Counted from the stretch's first letter, positions 1 to 9,011 are shown. The stretch is DNA of 64,000 nt from Myxococcales bacterium (GCA_025355005.1 JANXLV010000338.1:1-64000), one strand, 5' to 3'. The notes: generated by a model not told the origin, from the letters alone. Numbers and translations are program-made.

Positions 1-1
1 C

Positions 2-610
2 GTCGGGTGTCAGCGGACGCCCGAGGAGCCGCCGACCAAGCCAGCCGGTTCGGTCGTCGAGGTGCCGCTCGCGTCATCGAGCGCGGCGCTCACGGAGGCT
101 CGGCCCGTCGCGCCGGCCCCGAGCGCGCAGCCGTCGGTGAAGAAGAACGCGGGGTGCATCGCCCCGACACCGGACGCCGCGCCTGGCCCCGTGCCCAGGC
201 CTGCCCTGTCGTGTCCGAGGGATCCGGACGGGCCGTCGATGCTCCCCGTGCAGTCCGTTTCGCTCGACGACGCGCACACCGTCGTGCGCGCGGAGATCGC
301 GCGGGCGCCGCGCGACCTGGAGAAGGGCCTCATGTTCCGGACGCAGATGGCGGAGGACGGCGGGATGCTCTTCCGGCTCGGCGATCGCAGCGTGCATCGC
401 TTCTGGATGCACAATACATGCATCCCGCTCGACCTTCTCTTCATCGATGATGATGGCACCATCGTCGGCATCGTGGAGAACGCACCGACATTGAACGACG
501 AAGAGCGGAGCGTGCCGTGTCGCTCGTCGTTCGTGCTCGAGCTCAACGCGGGGTACAGCCGGCGCCACAACGTCCGCGCCGGCCAGCACGCGACGCTGCC
601 CCCGTCGTAG
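2..610 (+). CDS. DUF192 family lipoprotein (5' end outside window)
   Basis: The frame is open from the first bases of the window, so the gene starts upstream. The first visible codons read V-G-C, which fits the end of a lipobox, so this is probably an outer-membrane or periplasmic lipoprotein. A low-complexity Ala/Pro linker follows. The C-terminal ~110 residues match the DUF192 fold: LMFRTQM, then GMLFRL, then FWMHNTCIPLDLLFID, the family's hallmark segment. DUF192 is a small beta-barrel domain of unknown biochemical role, usually exported. An internal GTG at 62 would give 182 residues but would discard the lipobox, so I prefer the longer, truncated gene. It is followed 39 bases later by another lipoprotein on the same strand. 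Confidence 0.82.
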   Translation, partial: VGCQRTPEEPPTKPAGSVVEVPLASSSAALTEARPVAPAPSAQPSVKKNAGCIAPTPDAAPGPVPRPALSCPRDPDGPSMLPVQSVSLDDAHTVVRAEIARAPRDLEKGLMFRTQMAEDGGMLFRLGDRSVHRFWMHNTCIPLDLLFIDDDGTIVGIVENAPTLNDEERSVPCRSSFVLELNAGYSRRHNVRAGQHATLPPS

Positions 611-649
611 CTTTGGCCGCATGCCGATTTCGGACTAGTGTCCGCGGCC

Positions 650-1411
650 ATGAACACGCAGACGCTCTTCCTGTCGATCGTGGGAACCACGCTGCTCGCT
701 GGCTGCGGCAAGACGCCGGAGCCGGTGAAGGCGGATCCCGAGCAGAGCACACAGACAAGCGCGTCCGACACCAACGGCAACAAGAGCGCAGGGGCGGATG
801 ACACGGCACCGCGGAGCAATACGAGCGGCGATCCGCTCGATGGGCACTTCACGCTGGCCGACGCCCTCAAGGGGATCTCGGGCAGCGGCGCGCTCGTCGC
901 GAAGATCGACACGACGATGGGCGCGATCGAGTGCAAGCTGCTGGAGGACAAGGCGCCCACCACCGTCGCGAACTTCGTGGGCCTCGCGACGGGGAAGCGC
1001 CCGTGGAGGAACGGCGACTCATGGGTGACGAAGCCCGCCTACAACGACACGGGCTTCCACCGCATCATCAAGGGCTTCATGATCCAGGGCGGCGATCCGA
1101 AGGGCAACGGCTCCGGTGAGCCCGGCTACACCATCCGGGACGAGGTGTGGGAGGGCGCGAAGCACAACAGGGCGGGCCTTCTCTGCATGGCGAACAGCGG
1201 CCCGAACACGAACGGAGCGCAGTTCTTCATCACGGACGCTACGGCCCCGCACCTGGACAAGAGCTACACGATCTTCGGTGAGTGCGCCCCCGAGCAGACC
1301 ATCCACGACATCGCCTCCGTGAAGACGGGAATGATGGACAGGCCGCTCACGCCAGTCACCATCAAGACCGTCACCATCGCCCGAGAAAAACGAGCCCCCG
1401 AAAAGAAGTAG
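650..1411 (+). CDS. Cyclophilin-type peptidyl-prolyl cis-trans isomerase, lipoprotein
   Basis: 253 aa. The ATG at 650 is chosen over the in-frame GTG at 638 because it places a short hydrophobic signal directly before the lipobox LLAGC (Cys19). After a polar Thr/Asn/Asp linker the cyclophilin domain spans roughly residues 80-248. It carries GFHRIIKGFMIQGGD (with the catalytic Arg region), GEPGY and NSGPNTNGAQFFIT, all standard for bacterial PpiA/PpiB-type enzymes. It should isomerise Xaa-Pro bonds in periplasmic or surface proteins. It lies in tandem with the DUF192 lipoprotein and may be co-transcribed. The hexamer repeat downstream separates it from the convergent PEBP gene. Confidence 0.9.
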   Translation: MNTQTLFLSIVGTTLLAGCGKTPEPVKADPEQSTQTSASDTNGNKSAGADDTAPRSNTSGDPLDGHFTLADALKGISGSGALVAKIDTTMGAIECKLLEDKAPTTVANFVGLATGKRPWRNGDSWVTKPAYNDTGFHRIIKGFMIQGGDPKGNGSGEPGYTIRDEVWEGAKHNRAGLLCMANSGPNTNGAQFFITDATAPHLDKSYTIFGECAPEQTIHDIASVKTGMMDRPLTPVTIKTVTIAREKRAPEKK

Positions 1412-1413
1412 CG

Positions 1414-1437
1414 CCGTGGCCGTGGCCGTGGCCGTCG
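1414..1437. repeat. Hexanucleotide tandem repeat, about four units
   Basis: Three perfect copies of ccgtgg followed by ccgtcg lie immediately after the cyclophilin stop codon, in the 38-bp gap between convergent genes. No stem-loop with a T tract is evident here. Confidence 0.8.
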
Positions 1438-1449
1438 CCCCCCCGACTG

Positions 1450-2016
1450 TCAGTGCGAGAACGTCCCCGTCAGAGTCCCCTCGGCCAGCAGGTGTCCGTC
1501 GAGCTCGTTGTCGAGCTCCGGCCGCGTCAGTCCCTCTCGTAGGTCCGTCGAGCGATCCACCGCGACCGCCGTGAACCGGTAGCGGTGCACTTCCTGCTTG
1601 GGTGGGCACGGGCCGTTGTAGCGGAGGTTGCCGAAGTCGTTCTTGCCGAAGCGTGCGCCTGCCGACGCGGCGAGGTCCGTGCCGTCGGCGACGGCGTGGA
1701 AGTCAGCGCTCAGGTTGTACGCCAGCATGTGCGTGAAGACACCGGAGGGCGCGTCGGGATCGTCGATGATGAGGACGATCGACTGAGTGCCCGGCGGAGG
1801 CGCGCTGAATGTGAGGTCCGGGATGACGTCGCGGCCGTCGCACGTGTAGTCGATCGGGACGCGCGCGCCGCCGCCGAACGCGTGTGACGTGACGGTGATG
1901 GACTCCAGCGTGTGGCCCGGCGCGACGCGTGGCGTGATGCTGCTGCCGGTCTTCTGGCAGCCGCTCTCCGACATGAGGAGCAGCGCGAGGGCTAGTGGGC
2001 GGGCGAAGACGTGCAT
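1450..2016 (-). CDS. YbhB/YbcL-type PEBP lipoprotein
   Basis: 188 aa. The N-terminus is a short signal ending in a Cys (SESGC), consistent with a lipoprotein although the -1 to -3 residues are an imperfect lipobox. The body matches the bacterial phosphatidylethanolamine-binding protein (Raf-kinase-inhibitor-like) family: PIDYTCDGRDVIPDL, then IDDPDAPSGVFTHML, then YNGPCPP and HRYRF, the conserved ligand-pocket elements. The physiological ligand of YbhB/YbcL proteins is not firmly known. The upstream polytopic membrane gene ends 3 bases before this start, so the two are probably one transcript. Confidence 0.88.
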   Translation of the reverse strand: MHVFARPLALALLLMSESGCQKTGSSITPRVAPGHTLESITVTSHAFGGGARVPIDYTCDGRDVIPDLTFSAPPPGTQSIVLIIDDPDAPSGVFTHMLAYNLSADFHAVADGTDLAASAGARFGKNDFGNLRYNGPCPPKQEVHRYRFTAVAVDRSTDLREGLTRPELDNELDGHLLAEGTLTGTFSH

Positions 2017-2019
2017 GGT

Positions 2020-3480
2020 TCAGTCCGGCTGATAGATGATATCCCGCGCGCTGAAGTAGTAGCTGGCGAAGTCCTGGCGGTCGAAGCTGACGGCGCCGAA
2101 CGCGTTCCACACGATGCCCCATGCCAGAAGCACGAAGAAGAGCTTGCGCACCGGGCGAGCGCCGACCGCGAGCAGCATGAAGAAGATGAGCGCGTAGTCG
2201 TTCGAGAAGCGATAGCCGAACTGCGCCCAGCCCGTGTTCTGGTAGAGCAGGTTGCCAGCGATGCATCCGAACGCGGACACCCACAGCGTGAGGTGCAGAC
2301 CGCCGCGCTTCTTCGGCCACAGGAGCAGCAGGTACAGCGGCGTCACGAACCACAGCGCAAGGCCGTGCGCGTTGATCTGGAACGGAGCGCCGCGCAGATC
2401 GCCGCCCTTGGGAGCCAGGTAGGGCAGGCTGGTCACGACGCAGCCCAGGTTCTTCGCGAGGTAGTGATACGAGAAGAGCCCCCACGCGGCGAGGCGCGAG
2501 CCGCGCACCCACGGGAGGTACTCGTGCCCGAACGCGAACGGCCGCGGATCGCCGAAGCGCGCCTGGTTGTAGGCCGATGCGAGCGCGAATGACACGATGA
2601 GCGGCGCGCCGAACAGCGCGAGGAGCTTGCTCAGCGCGACCTTGTCTACGCGGCGGAGCGTGGTCTCGATGCGGGCAAACAGGCCGCCCTCGATGTTCTC
2701 GAGATCTTTGCATGATGCACGTATCGCCTCGATGACGAAGAACACGGCCACCGTCAGCATGAGCGGGCGCGACGTCCATGCGCAGGCGAGCGCGATACCC
2801 GCGAGCACTGGGCGCTCCGCATCGAGCGAGAACAGGAGGAAGCACGCGAGCGCGCCGACGCCGACGACATGCGCCGCGAACCAGACGGTGCCCTGCACGG
2901 CCGTGAAGAAGTAGACGCTGCCGAACGCGAATGCGATGGAGAGCGCGACGTTCTCCCACTCGACGCGCTCGGTTCGGCCGGTGCGGCGCAGCTTCTCGAG
3001 GACGAGGAAGAGGACCGCGGGGCCGAGGCCCGCGAGCCACACGATGAACTGCCCATCGCGGAAGTTCTCGGGTGAGCCGGCGAGCCAGACGAGCGGGACC
3101 ATCAGCACCGCAGGCATGGGTGGAAAGCTGATGTACGTCTTGCCCTGGAAGTCGGCGAAGTCGTTTCCGCCAGCGTACCCGGGGCCGCCGCGGATGATGT
3201 AGTGCTTGCCGTGCAGCCACGCGTCCGCGAGGTGCGCGTAGTGATTGAACGCGGTGTGCGTTCCCATTCGGTCCGGGCCCGCGACGACCGCGAACACGAT
3301 CACCGTGAGCAAGTAGATCGCCGCGGCGACCAGCAGGCGTCGCTTTCGCGTGTCCCGCGTCATCCACGGCACCGAAGCCTTGGGTGGGCTCTCCGCCTTC
3401 GGCTGGGGGGCCTTTGGCTCGGGGGCCGGCTCGGGGGCTGGCTCTCCAGGTTCGGTCTCAGGCTCGTCCGCCTCGGCCAT
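2020..3480 (-). CDS. Polytopic membrane protein, GT-C glycosyltransferase-like
   Basis: About 486 aa from the ATG at 3480; an in-frame GTG at 3489 adds only three residues. A cytoplasmic Pro/Glu/Ala-rich tail of ~45 residues precedes a first membrane segment near residues 50-72 (LLVAAAIYLLTVIVFAVVAG). A large soluble loop follows with FNHYAHLADAWLHG and ISFPPMPAVLMVPL, then many further hydrophobic segments. This loop-plus-multipass layout is that of GT-C enzymes that transfer sugars from lipid-linked donors, but I see no family-defining catalytic motif. The assignment is by architecture only. It is followed 3 bp later by the PEBP lipoprotein. Confidence 0.6.
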   Translation of the reverse strand: MAEADEPETEPGEPAPEPAPEPKAPQPKAESPPKASVPWMTRDTRKRRLLVAAAIYLLTVIVFAVVAGPDRMGTHTAFNHYAHLADAWLHGKHYIIRGGPGYAGGNDFADFQGKTYISFPPMPAVLMVPLVWLAGSPENFRDGQFIVWLAGLGPAVLFLVLEKLRRTGRTERVEWENVALSIAFAFGSVYFFTAVQGTVWFAAHVVGVGALACFLLFSLDAERPVLAGIALACAWTSRPLMLTVAVFFVIEAIRASCKDLENIEGGLFARIETTLRRVDKVALSKLLALFGAPLIVSFALASAYNQARFGDPRPFAFGHEYLPWVRGSRLAAWGLFSYHYLAKNLGCVVTSLPYLAPKGGDLRGAPFQINAHGLALWFVTPLYLLLLWPKKRGGLHLTLWVSAFGCIAGNLLYQNTGWAQFGYRFSNDYALIFFMLLAVGARPVRKLFFVLLAWGIVWNAFGAVSFDRQDFASYYFSARDIIYQPD

Positions 3481-3656
3481 CGTGAGCACGAGACCCTAGC
3501 ATCTTTGATCGTGGCTGACCCCGCGTCCGGCGGGGTGTGAGTCGACAACGACGGTGCGAAGACTGTTTCGCGGATCGTGTGCGAACGTGCAGTGTTTTAC
3601 GCGTTGCGGCGAGAGCATTTGCGCCGAATTCGAGCCAAAAACCGCCGTCAAAGGAA

Positions 3657-3672
3657 TGGCACGTGACTTGAA
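3657..3672 (+). promoter_or_regulatory. Candidate sigma-54 promoter, weak
   Basis: TGGCACG, four bases, then TTGAA matches the sigma-54 -24/-12 consensus (TGGCACG-N4-TTGCW) except that the -12 GC is GA. It lies 74 bp upstream of the small ORF at 3746. The -12 mismatch is in an important position, so this is a suggestion only. Confidence 0.25.
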
Positions 3673-3745
3673 GAGACCCGGTCCGGTAGCAACGGCTGGA
3701 CGCACCCCAACTCGGTGCTACGGCACTCTGCTCCCCACACACACC

Positions 3746-3934
3746 ATGGCACTACCCTTCGAAGAAGCGAACGGCTCGCGCGATCCCCGCGCACTCTCCA
3801 TCCTCGCGAAGACCATTTATCGCGAGCTTCGCTCCAGCGGTTATGGCGCGCGTGAGGTGATGGTGCTGGCCAGCGAGCTGCTCGGCATGGTGGCCTCGGA
3901 TGTGAAGGGCAGCCGCGAGTCCCGCAAGGGCTAA
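3746..3934 (+). CDS. Small hypothetical protein, 62 aa
   Basis: The ATG at 3746 opens a 62-residue protein that is the C-terminal half of a longer open frame. I prefer the short version because the sequence before it has no protein-like character. The product is soluble and mostly helical by inspection: LSILAKTIYRELRSSGYG is followed by REVMVLASELLGMVASDVKG. I do not recognise the family. No strong ribosome-binding site precedes it. It stands alone between a minus-strand membrane gene and the FHA/CpaF-like gene, so context gives no function. Confidence 0.55.
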   Translation: MALPFEEANGSRDPRALSILAKTIYRELRSSGYGAREVMVLASELLGMVASDVKGSRESRKG

Positions 3935-4227
3935 GCCCGCCTGAGGGCTCCGTCGGGAACCCCCCAGCGCCCCCAAGGGAACTTCTGCACGGATGGCGCT
4001 GGATCGACGCCGCGTAAGGCGTTGCGCGCTTCGTTGTCGCCTGGGCTGGCGGGCTGGCTGTCCCGACATGCTTCCGGACATGCTTGTTTAAGTGTCCCGT
4101 GAATCGTGCCGACAAGATTGACACTTGCGAGCGGATAATTCGACAATTCGAGAAGAAGGATTGACGTCAGGTCAACCCGGCGCGCCCAAGCTGATGTAGG
4201 CTGGCCGCCGCGGCTTCTCGAGGGACT

Positions 4228-6510
4228 ATGTTCTCGATCATCATCAGCGAAAAGGGCGGCGCAGAACGTCGCGAGTCCTTCGACAAGAACGAGATCAATG
4301 TTGGGCGCGTGCAGGGTAACGACCTCATGCTGCCCAAGGGCAACGTGTCGAAACACCATGCTCGTCTCCTCTATCGAGATGGCCGCTTCATCGTCACCGA
4401 CCTCAAGAGCACGAACGGCACGTACGTCAACGGTCGCAAGATCGCGCAGGCGACGATCGTCCGCGAGGGCGACAAGATCTACATTGGTGACTTCGTCATT
4501 CGTCTCGAAGGGCAAGCAGGGGATGCGCCCGCGGAGGCCGCTGCCGGGATCGAGGACGAGTCCATCCGCACGCTCGCGCGTGAACGCGATCAGGTCCAGC
4601 TGCGTCCTGGTGTTCCCGCCGTCACGCTGAAGGCGCCAACGCATCCGCCCGGCGCGCCCATTCCGATGGCGAAGCCCATGAACGCCGTCGTCACCACCGC
4701 GGCTCCACAGCGCGCGCCCGAGCCTCCGCAGCGCGAGCCGACTCCTCCGCCCTCGCCGTCGCCGCCTCCCGCCGCCGTTGACCAGGAAGACTCGAGCCCC
4801 GCGTACGAGCTCGACAAGATGCCGGACGCAGCCGAAGAAGACGGCACGCCGCAGCCGAAGCCGGCACCGCCCGCACCGCCGCGCGCTTCCGTCGCGCCAC
4901 CGCAAGATCCGCCACGTCCCGCAGGTGTCGCCGCACCCGAGCGTCCGGCTCGGCCCCACACGATGCCGTTGCAGGGCATGCCGCCGCGGATCGGCGCGCC
5001 AAACGCCCCGGTGCGAGCGACCATTCCTCCGGTGCCTGGCCCTCCGCCAGCGGCTGCGCCTCCGCCGCGTGAGCCCTCGCGCGATCCGGTCGTGCGTGAA
5101 GCTCCCGCCCGCGAGGCGACTCGTGAATCCAGGGAGGTGCGCGAGCGTGAGCCCGCCCGCGAGGCCGGCCGTGAGTCGGCGCCCAGGGAGACAGCCCCTC
5201 CGCCGCCTCCGCCTCCCGTGAGCAGCATGCAGACCTCGCCTCCGCCGCCTCCGCCGCGCGCGCCGACTGCATCCTCGAAGGAGCAAGCGGGTCGCCGGCT
5301 CGCTCTGCAGATGTTGCTCGGGCGCATCGGTGACGCAACGGATCTCGTGCGCCTCGGACAGAGCGCCATCGTCGCCGACGCGTTCTCCCAGGAGCTCGAG
5401 CGCACGGCCAAGGAACAAGCCGCCGCGATGCGCGACGAGGGCGAGGCTCCCGAGGGCATCGATCTCGACATGCTCGCGCGCGATGCGCACCTCGAGCTCA
5501 CGCAGCTCGGCATCGTCTCCACGTTGCTCGACGACGACTCCGTCACCGAGATCCACATTCCCCGCTTCGATCAGGTCTTCGCCGTTCGCGGCCATGCGCT
5601 GAGCCCCGCCGAGCTCGCGTTCACCAGCGACGAGGCGCTCGCCCGCGCCATCCGTCGCATCGCCGCGCAGACCTCGCATCCCGTCAAGGAAGGCGAGACC
5701 ATCATCGAGCGTCGCCACGCGCGTGGGAGCGTCATCGCCGTGCTCCCACCCACGTCCGCCGCAAGCGTGCTGAGCATCAAGAAGCGTCGTCGTGTGGATG
5801 ACAAGCTCGATGATCTGCTCCGCCAGGGACGGCTCTCCAAGCCCATCGCCGCGTTCTTCGACGCTTGCGTGCACGGCCGCGCCAACATCCTCGTCACGGG
5901 GCTCGCGACGTCGTCAGTGTCTTCCATTCTCGCTGCGCTCGCGGGCGCTGCACCTGCCGGCGAGCGTCTGGCGGTCATCTACGACACGGACGAGGTGCAT
6001 GCACCGCAGGCCCACGTCGTCTCGCTCGCGATCGGCAGCGATCGACGTCACGCCGCCGACGTCGTCCAGGCGACCCGAAAGATGCAGTCTGCACGCGTCA
6101 TCGTGACCGAGATGGGCTTTGGCGTCAGCGCCCCCCTGCTCGAGGCAATCGCAGAAGGCGCGCAGGGCGTCTACGCGGGCATGTCTGCGCCGTCGCTCCG
6201 CCAGGCCGTCTCCCGCCTCACCGCGCAGCTCCTTCTTGCGCGTCCAGGGCTCTCGCAGGACGGCTCGCGCGAGCTCGTCGCCGAGGCGTTCGACATCGGC
6301 GTCGAGGTCCAGGTCGGCCCCGACGGCGTCGCCAAGATCACGCGCGTCGCAGAGCTGAACGGCACGGACCCGAAGGGCGTCGTCCTCCGCGACATCTTCG
6401 CGAGCACTGGCGACGGCGACTTCACGGCAACGGGCGTCACGCCGAAGCTAGCCGGCGAGCTCACCGCCCGCGGCGCGAAGCTCGACACCAGCATCTTCAA
6501 GCGCAAGTAG
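4228..6510 (+). CDS. FHA domain fused to a CpaF/VirB11-like module with a degenerate P-loop
   Basis: 760 aa. Residues 1-95 are a clear forkhead-associated domain: NVGRVQGND, then SKHHARLLY, then STNGTYVNG, which contact phosphothreonine in this family. Residues ~105-350 are Pro/Arg/Glu-rich linker. From ~355 the protein resembles CpaF/type II-IV secretion ATPases, with the N-terminal helical domain (SVTEIHIPRFDQVFA) and the RRIAAQ and IERR elements. Where the Walker A lysine should be, the sequence is GLATSSVSS (residues 558-566), with Val564 in the lysine position and two of the three P-loop glycines lost. It probably cannot hydrolyse ATP and may act as a phospho-dependent scaffold or partner of an active CpaF. 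A purine-rich GAGGGA precedes the ATG. It is monocistronic here. Confidence 0.85.
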   Translation: MFSIIISEKGGAERRESFDKNEINVGRVQGNDLMLPKGNVSKHHARLLYRDGRFIVTDLKSTNGTYVNGRKIAQATIVREGDKIYIGDFVIRLEGQAGDAPAEAAAGIEDESIRTLARERDQVQLRPGVPAVTLKAPTHPPGAPIPMAKPMNAVVTTAAPQRAPEPPQREPTPPPSPSPPPAAVDQEDSSPAYELDKMPDAAEEDGTPQPKPAPPAPPRASVAPPQDPPRPAGVAAPERPARPHTMPLQGMPPRIGAPNAPVRATIPPVPGPPPAAAPPPREPSRDPVVREAPAREATRESREVREREPAREAGRESAPRETAPPPPPPPVSSMQTSPPPPPPRAPTASSKEQAGRRLALQMLLGRIGDATDLVRLGQSAIVADAFSQELERTAKEQAAAMRDEGEAPEGIDLDMLARDAHLELTQLGIVSTLLDDDSVTEIHIPRFDQVFAVRGHALSPAELAFTSDEALARAIRRIAAQTSHPVKEGETIIERRHARGSVIAVLPPTSAASVLSIKKRRRVDDKLDDLLRQGRLSKPIAAFFDACVHGRANILVTGLATSSVSSILAALAGAAPAGERLAVIYDTDEVHAPQAHVVSLAIGSDRRHAADVVQATRKMQSARVIVTEMGFGVSAPLLEAIAEGAQGVYAGMSAPSLRQAVSRLTAQLLLARPGLSQDGSRELVAEAFDIGVEVQVGPDGVAKITRVAELNGTDPKGVVLRDIFASTGDGDFTATGVTPKLAGELTARGAKLDTSIFKRK

Positions 6511-6545
6511 TAGCGGGGCTCGTCTGTCGTAGCGGCAGCGGCGGA

Positions 6546-7055
6546 CTAGAGCGCCTGGGCGTCCTGGCGCTTCTGCATCTTGCGATGCACCAGGCGCTTC
6601 TTCAGCGGGCCGAGATGGTCGATCATGAGGACGCCGTTGAGGTGATCGAGCTCGTGCTGGATGGCCACGGCGAGGAGGCCCTCGGCGTCGAGCTCGAAGG
6701 CCTTGCCCTGGCGGTCCATCGCCTTGACCTTCACCTTCGCCGCGCGGTCGACGTCCTCCGTCACGCCCGGAAAGCTGAGGCAGCCCTCCGTCCACGTGAT
6801 CTCGTCGGCGCGCTCCACGATCTCGGGGTTGATGAAGACACGCAGGTCGCTCGGCGCGTCCGCCTCAGCGATGTCGATCACGAAGATGGCGACGGCCTCG
6901 CCGATCTGCGTCGCCGCGAGCCCGACACCAGGCGCCGCGTACATGGTCTCGGCCATGTCATCGACCAACGCCTGGATTTCCTTCGTCACCTTGTCGACCT
7001 TCTTGCCGACCTGACGAAGACGCTCATCCGGATAGTGGAGGATCGTGCGAACCAT
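6546..7055 (-). CDS. def: Peptide deformylase
   Basis: 169 aa, usual length. It removes the formyl group from the N-terminal Met of nascent proteins in the cytoplasm. All three signature motifs are present: GVGLAATQIG (residues 43-52), EGCLSFPG (90-97, with metal ligand Cys92) and QHELDHLNG (133-141, with ligands His134 and His138 and catalytic Glu135). It is the last gene of the minus-strand run, 61 bp downstream of ribD, and converges with the FHA/CpaF-like gene. No fmt gene is adjacent. Confidence 0.97.
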   Translation of the reverse strand: MVRTILHYPDERLRQVGKKVDKVTKEIQALVDDMAETMYAAPGVGLAATQIGEAVAIFVIDIAEADAPSDLRVFINPEIVERADEITWTEGCLSFPGVTEDVDRAAKVKVKAMDRQGKAFELDAEGLLAVAIQHELDHLNGVLMIDHLGPLKKRLVHRKMQKRQDAQAL

Positions 7056-7116
7056 GCGCTCTCTTCTAGGTTAATCCTTCTTTCACGATTGCCAAAGGAG
7101 CTGACGTAACTAATCG

Positions 7117-8277
7117 TTACCCCTCGGGAAACATGAGGCGGCCGTGGACGTAGGCGTCCTCCCCGCAGAGCTCCCACTTGGGCCTGCCGATGCGCGGCGC
7201 GTTCGTGGGTGCATCTGGACCGGCCCAGTCGACCGCGCCGGGACGGCCGCGTGGGCCGAGCAGGATGGGCGCCACGAAGGCATGCAGCTCGTCCGCGAGG
7301 CGCGCCGCCAGGAAGCTACCAGCGAGCTCCGCACCGCCCTCCACCATCAGGCTCACGATGCCGCGCTCACAGAGCATGCGGAGGGCCGCAGCGACCTCGA
7401 TACGTCCCTCTGCCGAGTGCGGGCAGCGCAGCACGCCCACACCCAGCGCGGTGAGCAAGGACTCGTTCGGCGCGGGCGCGTCCTCTCCGCAGAGGACCCA
7501 CGTGGGGAACTGAGATGCTGTCTTCACCAGACGTGACTCGGTGGACACGCGGAGCTTCGTGTCGAAGATCACGCGCAGCGGCGTGAGGCCCGGCGCGTCG
7601 CGCACGGTGAGCCGCGGATCGTCAGCGAGCGCGGTGCCGATGCCCACGCCCACGGCGTCGTGTTTGGCGCGCAGTGAGTGCACGCGCGCGCGCGCGTCCT
7701 GGCCCGTGACCCACTTGGAGGCGCCCGTCCGCGTGGCAATGCGACCATCCAGGCTGAGCGCCAGCTTCAGAGTCACGTACGGCAACCCCAGCGTGACGAA
7801 CTTCACCCAGGGCGCGATGACCTGCGTCGCCTCTTCTTCGCGCACGCCGATGGTCACGAGGACGCCGGACGCGCGTAGCTTCTCTGCGCCGCCGCCAGCC
7901 ACGTGTGGGTTGGGGTCCTTGCAGCCGATGACCACGCGCTTGATTCCGGCCTTGATGATCGCGTCCGTGCACGGCGGCGTGCGGCCCGTGTGGTTGCAGG
8001 GCTCCAGTGTCACGTACAGCGTCGCGCCCTTCGTGAGATCGCCGGCGAGCTTGAACGCCATGACCTCCGCGTGATCGCCGCCGGCGCGCTCGTGATGCCC
8101 CGTGGAGATGAGCTCATCCGACGTGGCAGAGACGATCGCGGCGCCCACGTGCGGGTTCGGCGAGGGACGACCCGTCCGCGCATGATCGAGCGCGACCGCC
8201 ATCCACTTCTCGTCGCGTACCACCTCTGGGCTCTTGTCGGCGACCTTGTCGCCCTTGTCAGCGCTCTTGTCGCTCAT
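7117..8277 (-). CDS. ribD: Bifunctional riboflavin deaminase/reductase RibD
   Basis: 386 aa, typical of the two-domain enzyme. The N-terminal deaminase carries HAE (69-71) and PC...PPC zinc ligands (Cys94, Cys103) with [13 protein letters not shown]. It deaminates the pyrimidine made by GTP cyclohydrolase II. The C-terminal RibD_C half (from ~170) has [12 protein letters not shown] and [12 protein letters not shown] and uses NADPH to reduce the ribosyl chain. The first ~20 residues are a charged Lys/Asp-rich extension. Its ATG overlaps the nrdR stop by four bases (ATGA), so translational coupling is likely. No FMN riboswitch-like leader is possible in this position and no other rib genes are in the window. 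Confidence 0.95.
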   Translation of the reverse strand: MSDKSADKGDKVADKSPEVVRDEKWMAVALDHARTGRPSPNPHVGAAIVSATSDELISTGHHERAGGDHAEVMAFKLAGDLTKGATLYVTLEPCNHTGRTPPCTDAIIKAGIKRVVIGCKDPNPHVAGGGAEKLRASGVLVTIGVREEEATQVIAPWVKFVTLGLPYVTLKLALSLDGRIATRTGASKWVTGQDARARVHSLRAKHDAVGVGIGTALADDPRLTVRDAPGLTPLRVIFDTKLRVSTESRLVKTASQFPTWVLCGEDAPAPNESLLTALGVGVLRCPHSAEGRIEVAAALRMLCERGIVSLMVEGGAELAGSFLAARLADELHAFVAPILLGPRGRPGAVDWAGPDAPTNAPRIGRPKWELCGEDAYVHGRLMFPEG

Positions 8278-8765
8278 GAACCGGGGACCTTCTCGTCGAG
8301 CTTGTTAGCACCGTTTTCGCGCGCCAGCAGGTCTAGCTCCGCGCGGAACTCCGACACGTCCCGGAAGGACCGGTACACGCTCGCGAAGCGCACGTATGCG
8401 ACCTCGTCGAGCGAGCGCAGACGCGACATCACCATCTCGCCGATGCGTGTTCCCGGGACCTCTTTGTCCTGCGACTCGACCAGCTCGCGCTCGATCGAGT
8501 CCACGAGGCCCTCCATCGCGTCGAGTGTCACCGGGCGTTTCTCGCAGGCGCGTCGGATGCCCGAGAGGACCTTCTTGCGATCGAAGAGCTCACGACGGCC
8601 ATCCTTCTTGATGACCATGGGCAGCGTCTCCTCGACGCGCTCGTAGGTCGTGAACCTGCGGGCGCATTTCTCGCACTCGCGGCGCCGACGAATCACGTCG
8701 CCGGCCGTGGAGGCTCGCGAGTCCGTCACTTTGCTTTCTTCGAAGCCGCAGAAGGGGCACTTCAC
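8274..8765 (-). CDS. nrdR: Transcriptional repressor NrdR
   Basis: 163 aa. The N-terminus is the NrdR zinc ribbon, CPFCG at the start and [10 protein letters not shown] near residue 31-40, with RRRREC between. The ATP-cone domain follows with [24 protein letters not shown] cut here to the key part [18 protein letters not shown]. NrdR binds NrdR boxes and represses ribonucleotide reductase genes in response to ATP/dATP. None of its targets is in this window. The nrdR-ribD neighbourhood is common in bacteria. It is separated from rpiB upstream by 246 bp that hold two repeats. Confidence 0.96.
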   Translation of the reverse strand: MKCPFCGFEESKVTDSRASTAGDVIRRRRECEKCARRFTTYERVEETLPMVIKKDGRRELFDRKKVLSGIRRACEKRPVTLDAMEGLVDSIERELVESQDKEVPGTRIGEMVMSRLRSLDEVAYVRFASVYRSFRDVSEFRAELDLLARENGANKLDEKVPGS

Positions 8766-8793
8766 GACGGGGCTGCATTAGCAGGAACCGCGA

Positions 8794-8853
8794 CGTTTTT
8801 CGCCGATAGCTTCGCGCTGGCCGCGTTTTTCGCCGATAGCTTCGCGCTGGCCG
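8794..8853. repeat. 30-bp direct tandem repeat, two copies
   Basis: Two adjacent 30-bp units built on tttttcgccgatagcttcgc are virtually identical. They sit just upstream of nrdR in the rpiB-nrdR gap. With only two units and no spacers this is not a CRISPR. It lies within the probable nrdR leader on the minus strand. Confidence 0.9.
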
Positions 8854-8866
8854 CGCTTTTTCCTCC

Positions 8867-8908
8867 GCGCGGTCGTCACGCACGAAGGTGCGTTCTGGTC
8901 CGTGCTCG
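8867..8908. repeat. Dispersed hairpin element, core copy 1
   Basis: This 42-bp stretch aligns without gaps to cores at 37579-37620 and 57516-57557. Its centre, 8878-8893, is the hairpin acgcac-gaag-gtgcgt. The fourth pair is C:G here, T:A in copy 2 and G:C in copy 3, so pairing is kept while bases change. The right arm ends in the shared tccgtgctcg. The flanks seen in the two long copies are not recognisable here. Confidence 0.75.
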
Positions 8909-9011
8909 GAAGAAAGCACGCCCATCGCTCGCTCTCGACGAAAACCGCCCAGGCAGAGTGCCGTCCTCTCCGAGAATGCTCCTTCTCCACCGTCCCGCGA
9001 GGAGCCGTCGG

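Noticed and set aside
1703-3367. 554-aa open frame on the minus strand
   Set aside because: It overlaps the PEBP and GT-C-like genes in another frame and has Arg/Pro-rich composition without motifs.
4118-4146. TTGACA and a lac-operator-like gcgagcggataatt upstream of the FHA gene
   Set aside because: The -10-like gataat is only 10 bp from TTGACA, too close for sigma-70. The resemblance to lacO is short and there is no LacI gene; I treat it as chance.
3935-4227. 293-bp gap upstream of the FHA/CpaF-like gene
   Set aside because: Small stems (agccc/gggct, acgcc/ggcgt) lack T tracts, and TTGACG at 4162 has no -10 box at proper spacing.
3931-5874. 647-aa open frame on the minus strand
   Set aside because: It lies opposite the FHA/CpaF-like gene. 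It is Arg/Gly/Leu low complexity with no domain; it is a high-GC antisense shadow.
8794-8853. Tandem 30-bp repeats as a CRISPR array
   Set aside because: Two units lie directly side by side with no spacers and no cas genes.
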